A stretch of DNA of 64,000 nucleotides from Vicia villosa (lineage: Eukaryota > Streptophyta > Magnoliopsida > Fabales > Fabaceae), in contig NW_026705208.1 in NCBI RefSeq assembly GCF_029867415.1, positions 310,001-374,000 of the forward strand, given 5' to 3'. A model generated the notes under the pieces. That model saw only the letters and a list, made by a program, of their open reading frames with translations, did not search any database and was not told the DNA's origin. Shown one piece after another: positions 12,131 to 22,945 of the stretch (position 1 is its first letter; each line of letters opens with the position of its first letter). Made by a program: the position numbers and the translations under genes.

Positions 12131-13592
12131 TGTCATACCCCAATTTTTGACCTAAGATACCACCTCATATCATCTGCATATGCATCATTTGCATCTCCAA
12201 CAAATTGCATAGCCTGTGTTTGTTACTTGTGACTCAGCAGGATTTAAACAAGAAATCACTCATCAGTACAAGCAACAATCAATTAGGGTTTTGTTCCCCC
12301 TTCATCTCAAATGAATCATATTCATCAACAATCAACATTTGATCCTCAGAGATTCATTTCAACAAGCTCAAAGGCACTGAATCAACCAAATTAGGGTTTT
12401 GACTGAAGATAGCATACTCCTGACTTCTGCTCAGGATTTGACCTAATGACTTGGGACATGACCTCAAGACCCCAAGTGCATCATTTTGACCTAATCCATT
12501 GGCTCAAGACATCTCCTACACAAGGATTGATCAACAGTGAAATTTCAAATCATCAGATTAGGGTTTTGAACTATCAGGGACCAAAATCAGGGATCACATT
12601 TGGGAAACCCTAAAAATCCCCAGGAAGTCAATCAAAGGTTTCAATCATCTTCAAATAATCCCTATGACAATATCCAGTGGAAATTTAATCTCAATTCAAG
12701 ATCCACAGTCATCAATTTCATCAGGTCGACAATTAGGGTTTTTTGACCTAATTCACTGAATAACTGACTTTTTAATCAGGACATGGTGCCACAACTCAAA
12801 CCATGGCTCAATATCCTCTAATGCTTCAATATGATCCATTCATACCATCCATTTGGTGAGGATAGCCTGTTTCATTTGAAATCTCCAGAAATGCGATTCG
12901 TTTGAAAAAGTCAACTGTACAAGATCACCATTGACTTTTGGGGAATTTTGGTCAACCATGACTTTTGAAGTTTTGAATCATCAATATATGATATATGAAG
13001 TCATTTGATCAAGAAAAATCAAGAAAATCAATCAAGAATCAAAAAGTCAAAAGTTTGACTTTCTTACTTAAAAAATTTTCTAAGTGTTTTTCAATGGTTT
13101 TTTCCAAACTTTGGAAGGAAATTTCTCAAAATTTCACCTACAAATTGAAAAAAACTTCCAACATGAAAGTTGTAGATTTTGATCCAATAAACAACTTTGA
13201 CACATATAATTGTTTTCCATAAGATCAACCATTTAAGAGATATGGAGCTTCAAAGTTGGCCTCTTTTGAAAATTTCACTTAAAATCTCATTTTTCTCAAA
13301 GTTCATGGATCTTTTTCACCTATTTCCTTAAAGGTCTTGAATTTTCACCATTTTTCACTAAGTTTCAAGACTACATGACCTATAATCCAAGCAATGATGC
13401 ATAGAAGCAATAATTGAATGATATTTTCTGATTAGAAGATCAGAATGGAAGAGGATAAGAAGCTAAAGAAATAACCATGGTTAAGTCACTTTAACCATTT
13501 TGCATTAAATGTAAAGATTCCATTTTATCTCCAAATGCCAAATCACCATTCCTTGATCAGCTTGCAAAGCTCTGAGTTTAGAATCCTTGGCC

Positions 13593-13600
13593 TATAAATA
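13593..13600 (+). promoter_or_regulatory. TATA box, Ogre1 5' LTR
   Basis: CCTATAAATAGAGG contains a canonical plant TATA box, unchanged at 31068-31075 in the 3' LTR. Transcription would start about 30 bp downstream, leaving about 3.3 kb of R/U5 in the RNA leader. Confidence 0.75.
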
Positions 13601-14548
13601 GAGGTCCAAACTTCATTGAAATTCACACCAAAACCTCATAAACATAGGTTTTCTCTTTCTTTCTTAGAATGCAAGTTTCATAGTTTTCAAAAGAGGTAAA
13701 ATTCTCAACCTCTAAACCTTTGAATTTCTAAGCAAAGTGATGCTTCTAACACTTCCCAAATACCATATGGAAGTTGTTTGAAACTTTGAAACCTTCCAAA
13801 AACATCAAAAACTCAGAATCACTACCTCACTTCCCAAATATGCATAACCTTAGCCTCATCATGCCAAAATCAATTCCAGGCCAATTCTGCTCAAGCTAAT
13901 CATCCAAACACATTCCATATACCATATGTGAACTATCCAAACACTCACACATGACCTGAAACATCTCCATCATCAAATTCGATTCACTCTTGAAGCTTCT
14001 GCAGATCGGGTACCATGGCCATGCTCAGATGAATTTTGGAAGTTCCAAGCATCCAGACACCTTCAATAATCATCATTGAAGCTATCCAGATCGATACAAA
14101 GCATCTGTAACACCTATATTGAAGAATCAAATCTCCAGTTTTGTCGTTTTTGAGGTAAGAACACTTGAACTTCAAACTCTATGAATCATGCATCATAAAT
14201 GAAATATTGCTTTGCCATCTTGTTTCTGCACTATCACTGATCATTAGCCCTCAATCAATTTCATAATTCATCAATCATACACGATTTCATGTTCAAATTC
14301 AGAATTAGGGTTCTTCAGGTTCATCCCAAAATTGATCACCTTAGGGTAAAAATAAATGAATTGTGAGGGTACCATCATGTTCTTCGTGAAAAACCGAGTG
14401 AGATAGACCCATCACTTGATCAAAACAACACAGTTTTAGAGATTTTCAAATTTCAGTTGGGATTGTGTTCTTGGCGCGTTTTTTGGTTCAGAAGTTTCAA
14501 ATATCAATTTCAAAATATAATTAAATGGAAGCGTATGTATTACAAGCC

Positions 14549-14634
14549 ACAAGCGTGGCTCAGTTGGCAAGTGTTTTGGTTGGTGAGAGAGAGGGCGTGA
14601 GTTCAAACCCTGGCAGGACCAAACCATTTTTTTT
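14549..14634 (+). other. tRNA-like Pol III promoter module in the Ogre1 LTR
   Basis: TGGCTCAGTTGG (14556-14567) matches a Pol III A box. GTTCAAACCC (14601-14610), 33 bp further on, matches a B box. A run of eight Ts follows at 14627-14634, as in a Pol III terminator. A full cloverleaf does not form convincingly, so this is a tRNA-derived relic or short SINE-like insertion rather than a tRNA gene. The copy in the 3' LTR (32024-32109) keeps all three parts. Confidence 0.6.
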
Positions 14635-15699
14635 GACACTATTTTTCTTCATTTTTTTTACAAACTTCACTCAATTAATTAACCATTCAAATCAATTCAT
14701 TTTTGCTTCATTTTTTGCACACCTCTTATTTAATATATATATTTTATGAATATCAAGAAAAATCACAAAAATATATTTATTTAATACATTTTTAATTAAG
14801 TTTAAAATGACATGTTTTAAGTGTTTTTTTTAATACTTAAAAATATTGTTTTTCATTGATTTTCAAACTTAATCACTTGTAAATATTTTGTGATCAAACC
14901 CTAATCATTTAGGTGTTAATTAAGTGTAATCTTTGTGTTTATCTTAGTTAATTTGATTTCTTTCAAATTCAAACCGTTTTAAAACAAGCAATCACAATTC
15001 TTTTCAAAACGATAAACCATTTCTTTTTGATTTCAAAGGAAACTATTGATTAAATCTTTTTAATTGATCAATTGATTTTCAAAACGATGTGGGGCCTCTC
15101 GAATATTAGAGAGTATAAGACCCACTCCTTTTTCTTTTTACACAGTCTTTTTATTCAAAATAAATAAACTTTCTTTCAAAACAAACTTTCAAACAGTTTT
15201 TCAAACAACGCGTCTGTTAATAAAACAATCAACCATGTTTTATAAAATAAAACATGGGCCTCCACATAGGTATAAGTCCCATTCCAGTACATGAAATTAG
15301 GTATTTCATTGTACGCCTTTTGTACATATCTCAATCAATTTGTTTTTTAACCTTGAATAACTAATCAAAAATGAAGGTTTTTCTTTAAATCTTCCCAAAA
15401 ATACCATGGGCCTCCATGTAGGTATAAGTCCCAAGCCCTTTTGTAAATACTTGTTTACATAGCTTTTGAATAAACTCAATGGGCCTCTCCCCGAGTATAA
15501 CTCCCGAGCCCCGTGTATACAAATGGATCATGCTTACAGGTATATTTCCTTCATAAACTCCATTATATACACACACTTTGTCATATATATATAACTGTTC
15601 ATAATTGTTCATGTACTTGTTCATATTTGTTTGTACTTGTTCATACTTGTGATTGTGTTATATATGCTTGTTCAACTTAGTACAACACTAGGTTCCCCA

Positions 15700-15970
15700 T
15701 AGCCTCCTATTGGGCTTCGTGCAAAGAATCTCCCTAGTTTAGGTTAGGACATAGAGTATGGTTTCCCGGTGAAATCGCTCTAAGAGCTCAAACCAACTAT
15801 ACCATGCCTCCCCTTGGGCTTTGTACAAACGAGTGACCCTCCCATAGCCTCCTCTTGGGCTTACAATGCAAGGACCCTCGATTGTCCCTCCTATAGCCTC
15901 CTCTTGGGCTTACAATGCAAGGACCCTCGAATAGCCTCCTCTTGGGCTTCGTACAAGGACCCACGGGCTT
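15700..15970 (+). repeat. Short tandem repeats in the Ogre1 LTR
   Basis: Four imperfect copies of ATAGCCTCCTCTTGGGCTT followed by ACAATGCAAGGACCCTCGA or a variant, with spacing about 40-55 bp in the later copies. The 3' LTR counterpart is 33160-33430. Short ORFs here are products of the repeat. Confidence 0.7.
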
Positions 15971-16094
15971 CTTATAAGCATCCCCAATATCCAAATCAAA
16001 TACCCTAGGAGATTAGACATTTATCATCTCTATGATAGGAGTATCTCTTCTATATCATCACAATCAATCAATCAATCAATCAACTTAACTTTTT

Positions 16095-16268
16095 TGCCAC
16101 AAGGCTGGCTAATCAATCAAACCTTTTTGCCACCATACTGGATGATTAATCAAAGTTTTTGTCACAAAGCTGACTTCATTGAAACTTTTGCCACAAGGCT
16201 GGCTGATTAATCAAAACTTTTTGTCACAAGGCTGACTTCATTGAAAGTTTTTGCCACAAGGCTGGCTA
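16095..16268 (+). repeat. Tandem repeat of CACAAGGCTGGC units in the Ogre1 LTR
   Basis: About six units of roughly 30 bp contain GCCACAAGGCTGGC (inverted ends GCCA/TGGC), and several also have the palindrome TGATTAATCA. They are preceded by an (AATC)n run near 16060-16083. The 3' LTR copy is 33555-33728. Confidence 0.75.
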
Positions 16269-16950
16269 AAAAACATCTTTATCATTCTAAGCGCCATAAG
16301 TGGCACAGCCCAGGGCTTATAATGAAAAGATTTTCAAACAAAAATCAAACAGATGTATGTGATGATATAGATTAGATACATCGAACATTGAGATGACATT
16401 TGTCTCTTTTCCTTTGCTTCCACTAGCATAAGTGGGAACTACGATTGTTCTGACTTTCTCAACATCCCTTTGAGAATACGTAGGCACAAGGTCGTATCCT
16501 TGGCGAGCAAAACTTCTCCCTCAAACCATTCAAACCTTAGCACCCGTAGACCCCGAGCTACAGATGCTCTGATTCCCTCTAAGGGATATGTATGCAGAGG
16601 ATCGCGATGATCTTTGCGAGCATAATCAAACAAACACCCTAGGTCCCACCTATCTTACAACAGAACCTCCACCATAACTTGGAATGAAACAAACACGAAA
16701 AAAGAAGCCTATAGAGTACTATAGATACGTTGGGTGCTAATACCTTCCCTTCGTATAACCAACCCTCTTACCCGGAATCTCTCCCCCACTTTTAAAGTTA
16801 TTGCAGCTTTTTTCCTTTTCCTACTTTGGAAACAATAAAAAGTTTGGTCGAAACAAAAGAAAAATCATTTTTTGAGCACTCGAGCCCATAGAAGGCATCA
16901 GGTGTCTCATCCTGGAAAAAAGGATACGATTTTTCCCCGCGACAGAAAAA

Positions 16951-16968
16951 TGGCGACTTCACTGGGGA
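16951..16968 (+). promoter_or_regulatory. Primer-binding site (tRNA-Arg type), Ogre1
   Basis: TGGCGACTTCACTGGGGA, six bases after the LTR end, is the Ogre-type 18-nt primer site reported as complementary to a tRNA-Arg. Ogre2 has TGGCGACTCTGCTGGGGA, differing at three internal positions. Confidence 0.85.
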
Positions 16969-17783
16969 GCATCTTTTTATTGTTTCCAAAGAAAGGGTTA
17001 ATTCTAATTTTTGTGTTTGTTATTTCATTTTTGTTACATGCTTGGTTCTGTGGTTCTGTTACATCTGTGGTTCTGATACAAGTGATACATTATGGACAAA
17101 TCCTAACCCGGATTAAGTACACATAAGAATTAGGTGGAGGGTATAGTCATGTATGGCATACAAGGAGTTCAGTCCTTAAAAAGTCAGCATGAGAATCCTT
17201 CCGCTCAGTGGAGGTTCCTTGTTGGTAGTATATGTTTAGCAAGTTCAGTTGCGAAGACATTATTGCTTTCATTGAACTGTAGAAGCTGAGTTGGCTGTAG
17301 AATCCATAACCCATCCTGGCCTTATTAGGTTGTGGTGCAGAAACTATTCAGGTGTAGACTTGGAATAGTTGTCATGCGGAGAACCACACTCAGACGAGTT
17401 TTTCTTGAGAATATTGCTGGCTCACAAGTTCAGTTGTGCAAGCCGGTAATATCCGAAAGAAAAATGTGGACTCTGACGTATCAGTAGAACATGTTTTGCA
17501 GGTGATTAAACCCTAGTACTATCCCATGTCTGGTTCTCTGACCTCATGCTCCTGACGCTGGACCTTTGAACCTATGTGTACTATGTTTTGAATTACCATG
17601 TTTGTAGTACCATGTTTGCGTTACCATGTTTGCATCACCGTGTTTGCCTTACCATGTTTGAATATGTGACATTCATGCATCCATGCATTCATACATTCAT
17701 TAAAAATCCATCTTTTCCCATAAAAGCATGATTTTTCCAAAAATTTTAGAGAATTTCCTTTGCAAACATTATAGGATTAAGTT
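16969..17783 (+). other. Ogre1 leader between primer site and ORF1
   Basis: 815 bp without a credible ORF. It includes a repeated ACCATGTTTGCRTYACC motif at about 17590-17655. This is the expected site for packaging signals; I cannot point to one. Confidence 0.6.
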
Positions 17784-19319
17784 ATGGAAGGGGTAAAAAG
17801 GCATACCAAAAAGTACGATTTCAAAATGCCTAATGTGGAAAGGCTGAAAGAGTTAGCATCTTCTGTACAAGATCCTTCTGATTTTAGGAAAAGCCATGGA
17901 AAGCTTTTGCCTATCTTGAACACTCATGTTGACGAAGGACTTCTCAAAACTTTGGTTCAGTTCTATGATCCCGTCTACCGGTGTTTCACCTTTCCAGACT
18001 ATCAGTTGGTACCAACCTTGGAAGAATATGCCAATCTTTTGGGTATTCCTGTGTCTGACAAAATACCTTTCAATGGTTTGGAAGCCATTCCTAAGTCACC
18101 AGCCATTGCAGCGGGTATCCACTTGAAGAAATCTGAAGTAGAGAGTAATTGGACTACCAAAGGAAACCTTCCGGGTTTAACTTCGCAGTTTCTAATAAAG
18201 AAAGCCTTTGATTTCATTGAAATTGGTAGCATGATAGCTTTTGAAGCTGTACTAGCCTTGCTCATCTATGGGTTGGTTCTGTTTCCCAACGTCAACGACT
18301 TTGTTGATATCAACGCCATAAAGATCTTTCTGATTGGAAATCCTGTTCCGACTTTGCTTGGTGACACGTATTTCTCTATCCATCATAGGAATCGCCAAGG
18401 CGGTGGAATCATTGTATGTTGTGCACCTCTTTTGTACAAATGGATTGTTTCACACTTACCTAAGTCTCCTATTTTCACAGAAAACCGAGAAGGTTTGCAT
18501 TGGCCTCGAAGACTTATGTCCCTTACTAATAATGATATTCATTGGTATACTCTGGCTCGCTGCGGTACAGAAACCATTGATAGTTGTGGAGAGTTCGCCA
18601 ACGTACCCCTCATTGGTACACAAGGAGGAATTAACTACAATCCGGTCTTGGCCCGACGACAACTCGGGTATGCAAACTCAGCTAAACCCATTGGTCTCGC
18701 AGTGGAAAGTTACTTCTACCTAGAAGGAGAGGATCCTCAAGGGTTGAAAACAAGAATGGTAAGAGCCTGGTATGACGTCCGAAGAAAAGGAAAAGGTGAG
18801 ATAAGGAACTGCATTGCTACGAACGCCTACACCAGCTGGGTGAAGAAAAGAGCAAAGGAGTTTCAAATGCCTTATGATTATGAAAAACCCATGTTCCCTG
18901 TGGTGTCTCAACTACCCAACATTCCCATTGACACTACGAAAGAATACCAAGAGATTTTAGCCAAAATGAGGTTAGAAAAAGACGCTTGGGAAGAAAAGTT
19001 TCGTAAAACTGATGAGGAAAATAGAAAGTTGAAGAAAAGAGTGAAAGATCACGAAGAAACTCTCTATTATCAAGATGGATGGCTCATGAGCAAAGATGAG
19101 AAGATTCGTCGGAAAGATGCCGCAATCAGAAGATACATCAAAGAAAGCAAGAAAAATCTTGAAGCCTCGACAAGCAACGCTCCGATGCCTGACAATTGGA
19201 AGAATGTTGTTGACAAGCTAAGGGCTGAAAAGGCCGAGTTGAAAGCTTACTATGGGAAAGAAATCATGAAGCTCAAGCTGCATAATGCATTTGGTTCTTC
19301 GTCCGATGAGGATGTTTAG
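17784..19319 (+). CDS. Ogre ORF1 protein with plant-mobile-domain-like fold
   Basis: 511 aa, uninterrupted. Its position between the primer site and gag is diagnostic for Ogre elements. Residues about 20-385 resemble the plant mobile domain family, with patterns such as YDPVYRCFTFPDYQLVPTLE (a PMD signature) and WYTLARCG. Residues about 385-510 are charged and heptad-like (EKFRKTDEENRKLKKRVKDH), suggesting a coiled coil. The role of ORF1 is unknown in the literature; nucleic-acid or assembly functions are guesses. It lies in a different frame from gag, 311 bp upstream, so gag would need re-initiation, an internal start or another transcript. The open frame suggests selection until recently. 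Confidence 0.88.
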   Translation: MEGVKRHTKKYDFKMPNVERLKELASSVQDPSDFRKSHGKLLPILNTHVDEGLLKTLVQFYDPVYRCFTFPDYQLVPTLEEYANLLGIPVSDKIPFNGLEAIPKSPAIAAGIHLKKSEVESNWTTKGNLPGLTSQFLIKKAFDFIEIGSMIAFEAVLALLIYGLVLFPNVNDFVDINAIKIFLIGNPVPTLLGDTYFSIHHRNRQGGGIIVCCAPLLYKWIVSHLPKSPIFTENREGLHWPRRLMSLTNNDIHWYTLARCGTETIDSCGEFANVPLIGTQGGINYNPVLARRQLGYANSAKPIGLAVESYFYLEGEDPQGLKTRMVRAWYDVRRKGKGEIRNCIATNAYTSWVKKRAKEFQMPYDYEKPMFPVVSQLPNIPIDTTKEYQEILAKMRLEKDAWEEKFRKTDEENRKLKKRVKDHEETLYYQDGWLMSKDEKIRRKDAAIRRYIKESKKNLEASTSNAPMPDNWKNVVDKLRAEKAELKAYYGKEIMKLKLHNAFGSSSDEDV

Positions 19320-19630
19320 GATTTGTTTAGCTTTTTCATTTATCATTTGCTTCTGTAAGGAGCTACGCTCCAATGTTGTAACAATTTCCCATTATTTCAA
19401 TAAAAGAATAGTTTGTGTTCAAATGTTTGCAAGGAAATAATCTTTAAAATGTTTGGAAAAATCATAAATTTCTTTATGCATACATCATGCTGCATATCGA
19501 GTCTGTTGTATAGAGTCTCATCTTTTGGATCTTTCTCCAATAGATCGTCAAGCTGTCGCATCTCAAAGTTTCTCGACCGCGCTCGCAATCAGATCACAGA
19601 TACAATACTCGTTCAAACAGAAGAAGAGTA
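19320..19630 (+). other. ORF1-gag spacer with poly(A)-signal-like site
   Basis: 311 bp. GGAGCTACGCTCC can form a 5-bp hairpin near 19357. AATAAA lies at 19399-19404, followed by a T/GT-rich stretch (TAGTTTGTGTTC), which resembles a plant 3' end. If used, it would make a short ORF1-only mRNA. Confidence 0.4.
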
Positions 19631-22600
19631 ATGGAACACTCCGAACAAGAGAATATTGAGCTCCGTGGTACAGTGACCACCCTTCAAGAAAAGTTGGAAA
19701 GTCTCACTACTCTGGTTGACTCTTTAATGGCCGCACAGAATCAGCAGCCACCACCCAACAGTCAAGCAACAGTAACATCTGAGGTCACTACTCCAGTTTC
19801 TACAGTTGCATTCGGTATTCCATCTTTCTCCATGCCAGAAGGTTGGGGCACGCCTTTCAGCTTTGGTACAGGTTTTCGCCATAATTTCTCTGGGGTTCAA
19901 ACAGCTACAACTGAAGCGCCTGCTGCACAAGGTTCGGCGTTTATTCCACATTCAGGGGTAACTTTTTCCCAGATTACTATGGCACTTTCTCAACCCACTA
20001 TGACAGTTCCGACCCCTACGGTTCACACTGTTCCTTATGAAGGGAATGAGATTTATCATGATCAAGGTGATAGCACAAATCAGCGTAATCTTGTGGAAGA
20101 TCTCCAAGAACAATTCAACAAGATCCAATTGGAAGTCAAGGCTATTCGTGGGAAGGATTTGTTTGGAAAGAATGCCCAGGAGCTATGTTTGGTTCCCAGT
20201 GTACAAATACCTGCTAAATTCAAGGTCTCTGACTTTGAAAAGTACAAAGGTAGTTCTTGTCCACAAAGTCATCTTGTGATGTATGCCAGAAAGATGTCTA
20301 CTTATGCAGATAATCATCAGTTGCTCATCCATTACTTTCAAGACAGTTTGACTGGTGCCGCACTGAAGTGGTACACAGGATTGGATAGCACTAATATTCG
20401 AACATTCAACGATCTAGGTGAGGCCTTTGTCCGACAATACAAATACAACTCGGATATGGCTCCAGACAGAGATCAGCTCCGATCCATGGCTCAAAAAGAC
20501 CATGAAGCTTTCAAAGAGTATGCCCAACGATGGAGAGAAACTGCTGCTCAAATTAATCCACCATTAAAAGAGAAAGAGATGACAAAGATCTTCTTGAATA
20601 CTCTCAGTCCGTTTTATTATGAACGCATGATTGCTAGTGCTCCAAGTGATTTCACCGAAATGGTAAACATGGGGATGCGTCTAGAAGAAGGGGTCCGAAC
20701 CGGACGTCTAACTAAAGAAGGTGGATCTTCAAGCGGAACCAAAAAGTTCGGAAGTGGTTTCCCAAAGAAGAAAGAACAAAGTGTTGACATGGTATCCCAA
20801 GGAAAGCCAAGAGGAAACGTCAATCGTCAACAACAGGTCGCTACTATCGCGCCAGTCGTTAATACAGCACCAAATCCGGGGTTTACTCCGCAGTTTCAAC
20901 AACAACAGCCTCGACAACAGGCTCAACAGTTTAACAACAATCAGAATCGTGTACAAAGAGCTCCACAGTTTGATCCGATTCCAATGACCTACACCGAGTT
21001 GTACCCTGCTTTGATTGAAAGAGGTCTTGTTCAAACTAAAGCACCACCACCAGTACCTGAGAAACTCCCATGGTGGTACAAAGCTGAGGTATCATGCCCT
21101 TATCATCAAGGAGCGCCTGCCCATGATCTAGAGCATTGCATAGCTTTGAAATATGAAGTTCAGAGGTTGGTTAGATCTAATCTCCTCTCTTTCAGAAATT
21201 TGAATCCGAATGTGCAAGCAAATCCGCTGCCCAATCATGGAGGGCATGTTGTAAACATGGTGTATGGATGTCCGGGTCCATATCGAGTCTATAATATCAA
21301 TTTCTCAAGAGCAGATTTGGTACAAATGCACGCCACTCTCTGTCGAGGGCAAAATTTTCGCCAGCATCACTACGGTTCCTGTAGCATATGTTGTGTAGAT
21401 CCTCACGGATGTTCGATTGTGAGAAGAGATCTCCAAGTTCTATTGGATAATGGTACTATTCAGATCTACAGAAATAGGGATGAAGATGAAGTTAACATGA
21501 TAGGATGTTATCCGCATGAGCTTTTAGTCTCAGATATCAACTCGGAAATGCCTAAAGTTAACGTCATCGTTCCTCATTTCAACATGCCTGAGCGCATAGA
21601 AGTTACTTACAACAAGTCGAAGGTTCCTATTGCTCCTTTGATCATTTGTCTACCTGGACCTGTTCCTTATGACTCTGACAAGGCAGTTCCATACAACTAC
21701 AATGCAACAATGATAAAGAATGGACAAGAAGTTCCTTTACCAACTCTTTCATCTGTCGTAAACATCGCTGATGTGAGTCGAGTGACAAGAAGTGGACGTG
21801 TGTATACTCCACTACCTCCAAAGCAGCCTGTTGCTCTTGCAGCCGGACAAAATCATATCAATGTTCCAGTGGGGAATCCTGAGGAAACTCCTGTCAGTAA
21901 TACAAACACTGATGTTGGCCAATCCAGTGGAACCAATGTCAATCCTGATTTTGATGAAATTTTGAAGCTTATCAAAAGAAGTGAATACAAGATTGTGGAT
22001 CAGCTTATGCAGACTCCTTCAAAGATCTCAATACTTTCATTGCTGTTGAACTCAGAAGCCCACAGGGAAGCCCTGATGAGAGTATTAGATCAAGCTTTTG
22101 TAGATCATGATGTGACTGTTGACCACTTTGATGGGATAATAGCCAACATAACAGCTTGCAACAATTTAAGCTTCTGTGATGAAGAACTCCCCGAGGAGGG
22201 CAGAAATCACAATCTTGCTCTGCACATTTCTATGAACTGTCAGTCAGACTCTTTGTCCAATGTGTTGGTAGACACCGGATCTTCCTTGAATGTGATGCCA
22301 AAGACGACTCTTGCTCGCTTATCTTACCAAGGAATGCCTATGAAGTTCAGTGGTGTAGTAGTCAAAGCATTTGATGGATCGCGAAAATCTGTTATCGGCG
22401 AAGTCAACCTTCCCATGACAATTGGTCCACATACATTTCAAATCACTTTCCAAGTCATGGACATTCAAGCTGCTTATAGCTGTTTGTTAGGACGACCATG
22501 GATCCATGAAGCAGGGGCAGTGACTTCTACGCTCCATCAAAAGTTAAAATTTGTAACAAATGGAAAATTGGTAACGATAAGTGGGGAGCAAGCCTTAATG

Positions 22601-22945
22601 GTGAGTCATTTATCCAATTTCTCTTTCATTGGTGCTGATGATGTGGAAGGAACTCAGTTCCAAGGTCTCTCTTTAGAAGACGAATCTTCCAAAAAGAAAG
22701 CATCGATCTCTTCTTACAAAGAGGCAGTAAAAGTAGTGAAAGATGGAACTACCACTGGCTGGGGGCAAGTTGTGATCCCGACCAAGAATGAAACTAGAGC
22801 AGGTCTCGGATGTTCACCAACATTCTCAAACTGCACCAAGAAGGATGAAACCCTTCGTCCGATCAAAGAAACGTTCCATAGTGGAGGGTTCCTTAACCCA
22901 ATTCCTCAAGAGGTTAATGTCCTTATTGAAGAATGCATCGAATAA
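19631..22945 (+). CDS. gag-pro: Ogre Gag-protease
   Basis: 1104 aa. The N-terminus (about 1-35) is a predicted coiled coil (ELRGTVTTLQEKLESLTTLV). The capsid/retrotransposon-gag core spans about 225-360 (ALKWYTGL, then FVRQYKYN). A Q/P-rich linker follows at about 385-450. A zinc-knuckle-like motif CPYHQGAPAHDLEHC is near residue 490. The aspartic protease has its catalytic Asp at 881 in VDTGSSLNVMP and the flap-side motif LLGRPWI about 75 residues later. The frame ends at TAA 22943-22945, but the same frame stays open beyond it to 23659, and that continuation joins pol after splicing. The TAA is therefore probably a recent nonsense mutation; recoding is a less likely alternative. The ATG is chosen as the first in frame. 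Confidence 0.92.
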   Translation: MEHSEQENIELRGTVTTLQEKLESLTTLVDSLMAAQNQQPPPNSQATVTSEVTTPVSTVAFGIPSFSMPEGWGTPFSFGTGFRHNFSGVQTATTEAPAAQGSAFIPHSGVTFSQITMALSQPTMTVPTPTVHTVPYEGNEIYHDQGDSTNQRNLVEDLQEQFNKIQLEVKAIRGKDLFGKNAQELCLVPSVQIPAKFKVSDFEKYKGSSCPQSHLVMYARKMSTYADNHQLLIHYFQDSLTGAALKWYTGLDSTNIRTFNDLGEAFVRQYKYNSDMAPDRDQLRSMAQKDHEAFKEYAQRWRETAAQINPPLKEKEMTKIFLNTLSPFYYERMIASAPSDFTEMVNMGMRLEEGVRTGRLTKEGGSSSGTKKFGSGFPKKKEQSVDMVSQGKPRGNVNRQQQVATIAPVVNTAPNPGFTPQFQQQQPRQQAQQFNNNQNRVQRAPQFDPIPMTYTELYPALIERGLVQTKAPPPVPEKLPWWYKAEVSCPYHQGAPAHDLEHCIALKYEVQRLVRSNLLSFRNLNPNVQANPLPNHGGHVVNMVYGCPGPYRVYNINFSRADLVQMHATLCRGQNFRQHHYGSCSICCVDPHGCSIVRRDLQVLLDNGTIQIYRNRDEDEVNMIGCYPHELLVSDINSEMPKVNVIVPHFNMPERIEVTYNKSKVPIAPLIICLPGPVPYDSDKAVPYNYNATMIKNGQEVPLPTLSSVVNIADVSRVTRSGRVYTPLPPKQPVALAAGQNHINVPVGNPEETPVSNTNTDVGQSSGTNVNPDFDEILKLIKRSEYKIVDQLMQTPSKISILSLLLNSEAHREALMRVLDQAFVDHDVTVDHFDGIIANITACNNLSFCDEELPEEGRNHNLALHISMNCQSDSLSNVLVDTGSSLNVMPKTTLARLSYQGMPMKFSGVVVKAFDGSRKSVIGEVNLPMTIGPHTFQITFQVMDIQAAYSCLLGRPWIHEAGAVTSTLHQKLKFVTNGKLVTISGEQALMVSHLSNFSFIGADDVEGTQFQGLSLEDESSKKKASISSYKEAVKVVKDGTTTGWGQVVIPTKNETRAGLGCSPTFSNCTKKDETLRPIKETFHSGGFLNPIPQEVNVLIEECIE

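Larger units (their letters stand above)
12131..16944 (+). repeat. 5' LTR of Ogre1
   Basis: 4814 bp. It is 107 bp shorter than the 3' LTR, chiefly because a 122-bp segment present at 30695-30816 is missing at about 13340, where CTTGAA flanks the deletion. Contents: TATA box 13593-13600, tRNA-like module 14549-14634, repeats of a GGGCCTC...GGTATAAGTCCC type at about 15090-15515, CCTCCTCTTGGGCTT repeats at 15700-15970, and CACAAGGCTGGC repeats at 16095-16268. Confidence 0.95.

Noticed and set aside
12240..12760. TTAGGGTTTTG motifs resembling telomere repeats
   Set aside because: They are scattered single copies with non-telomeric spacing inside the Ogre1 LTR.
14549..14619. A functional tRNA gene
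   Set aside because: A and B boxes match, but acceptor, anticodon and T stems do not pair well enough for a tRNA.
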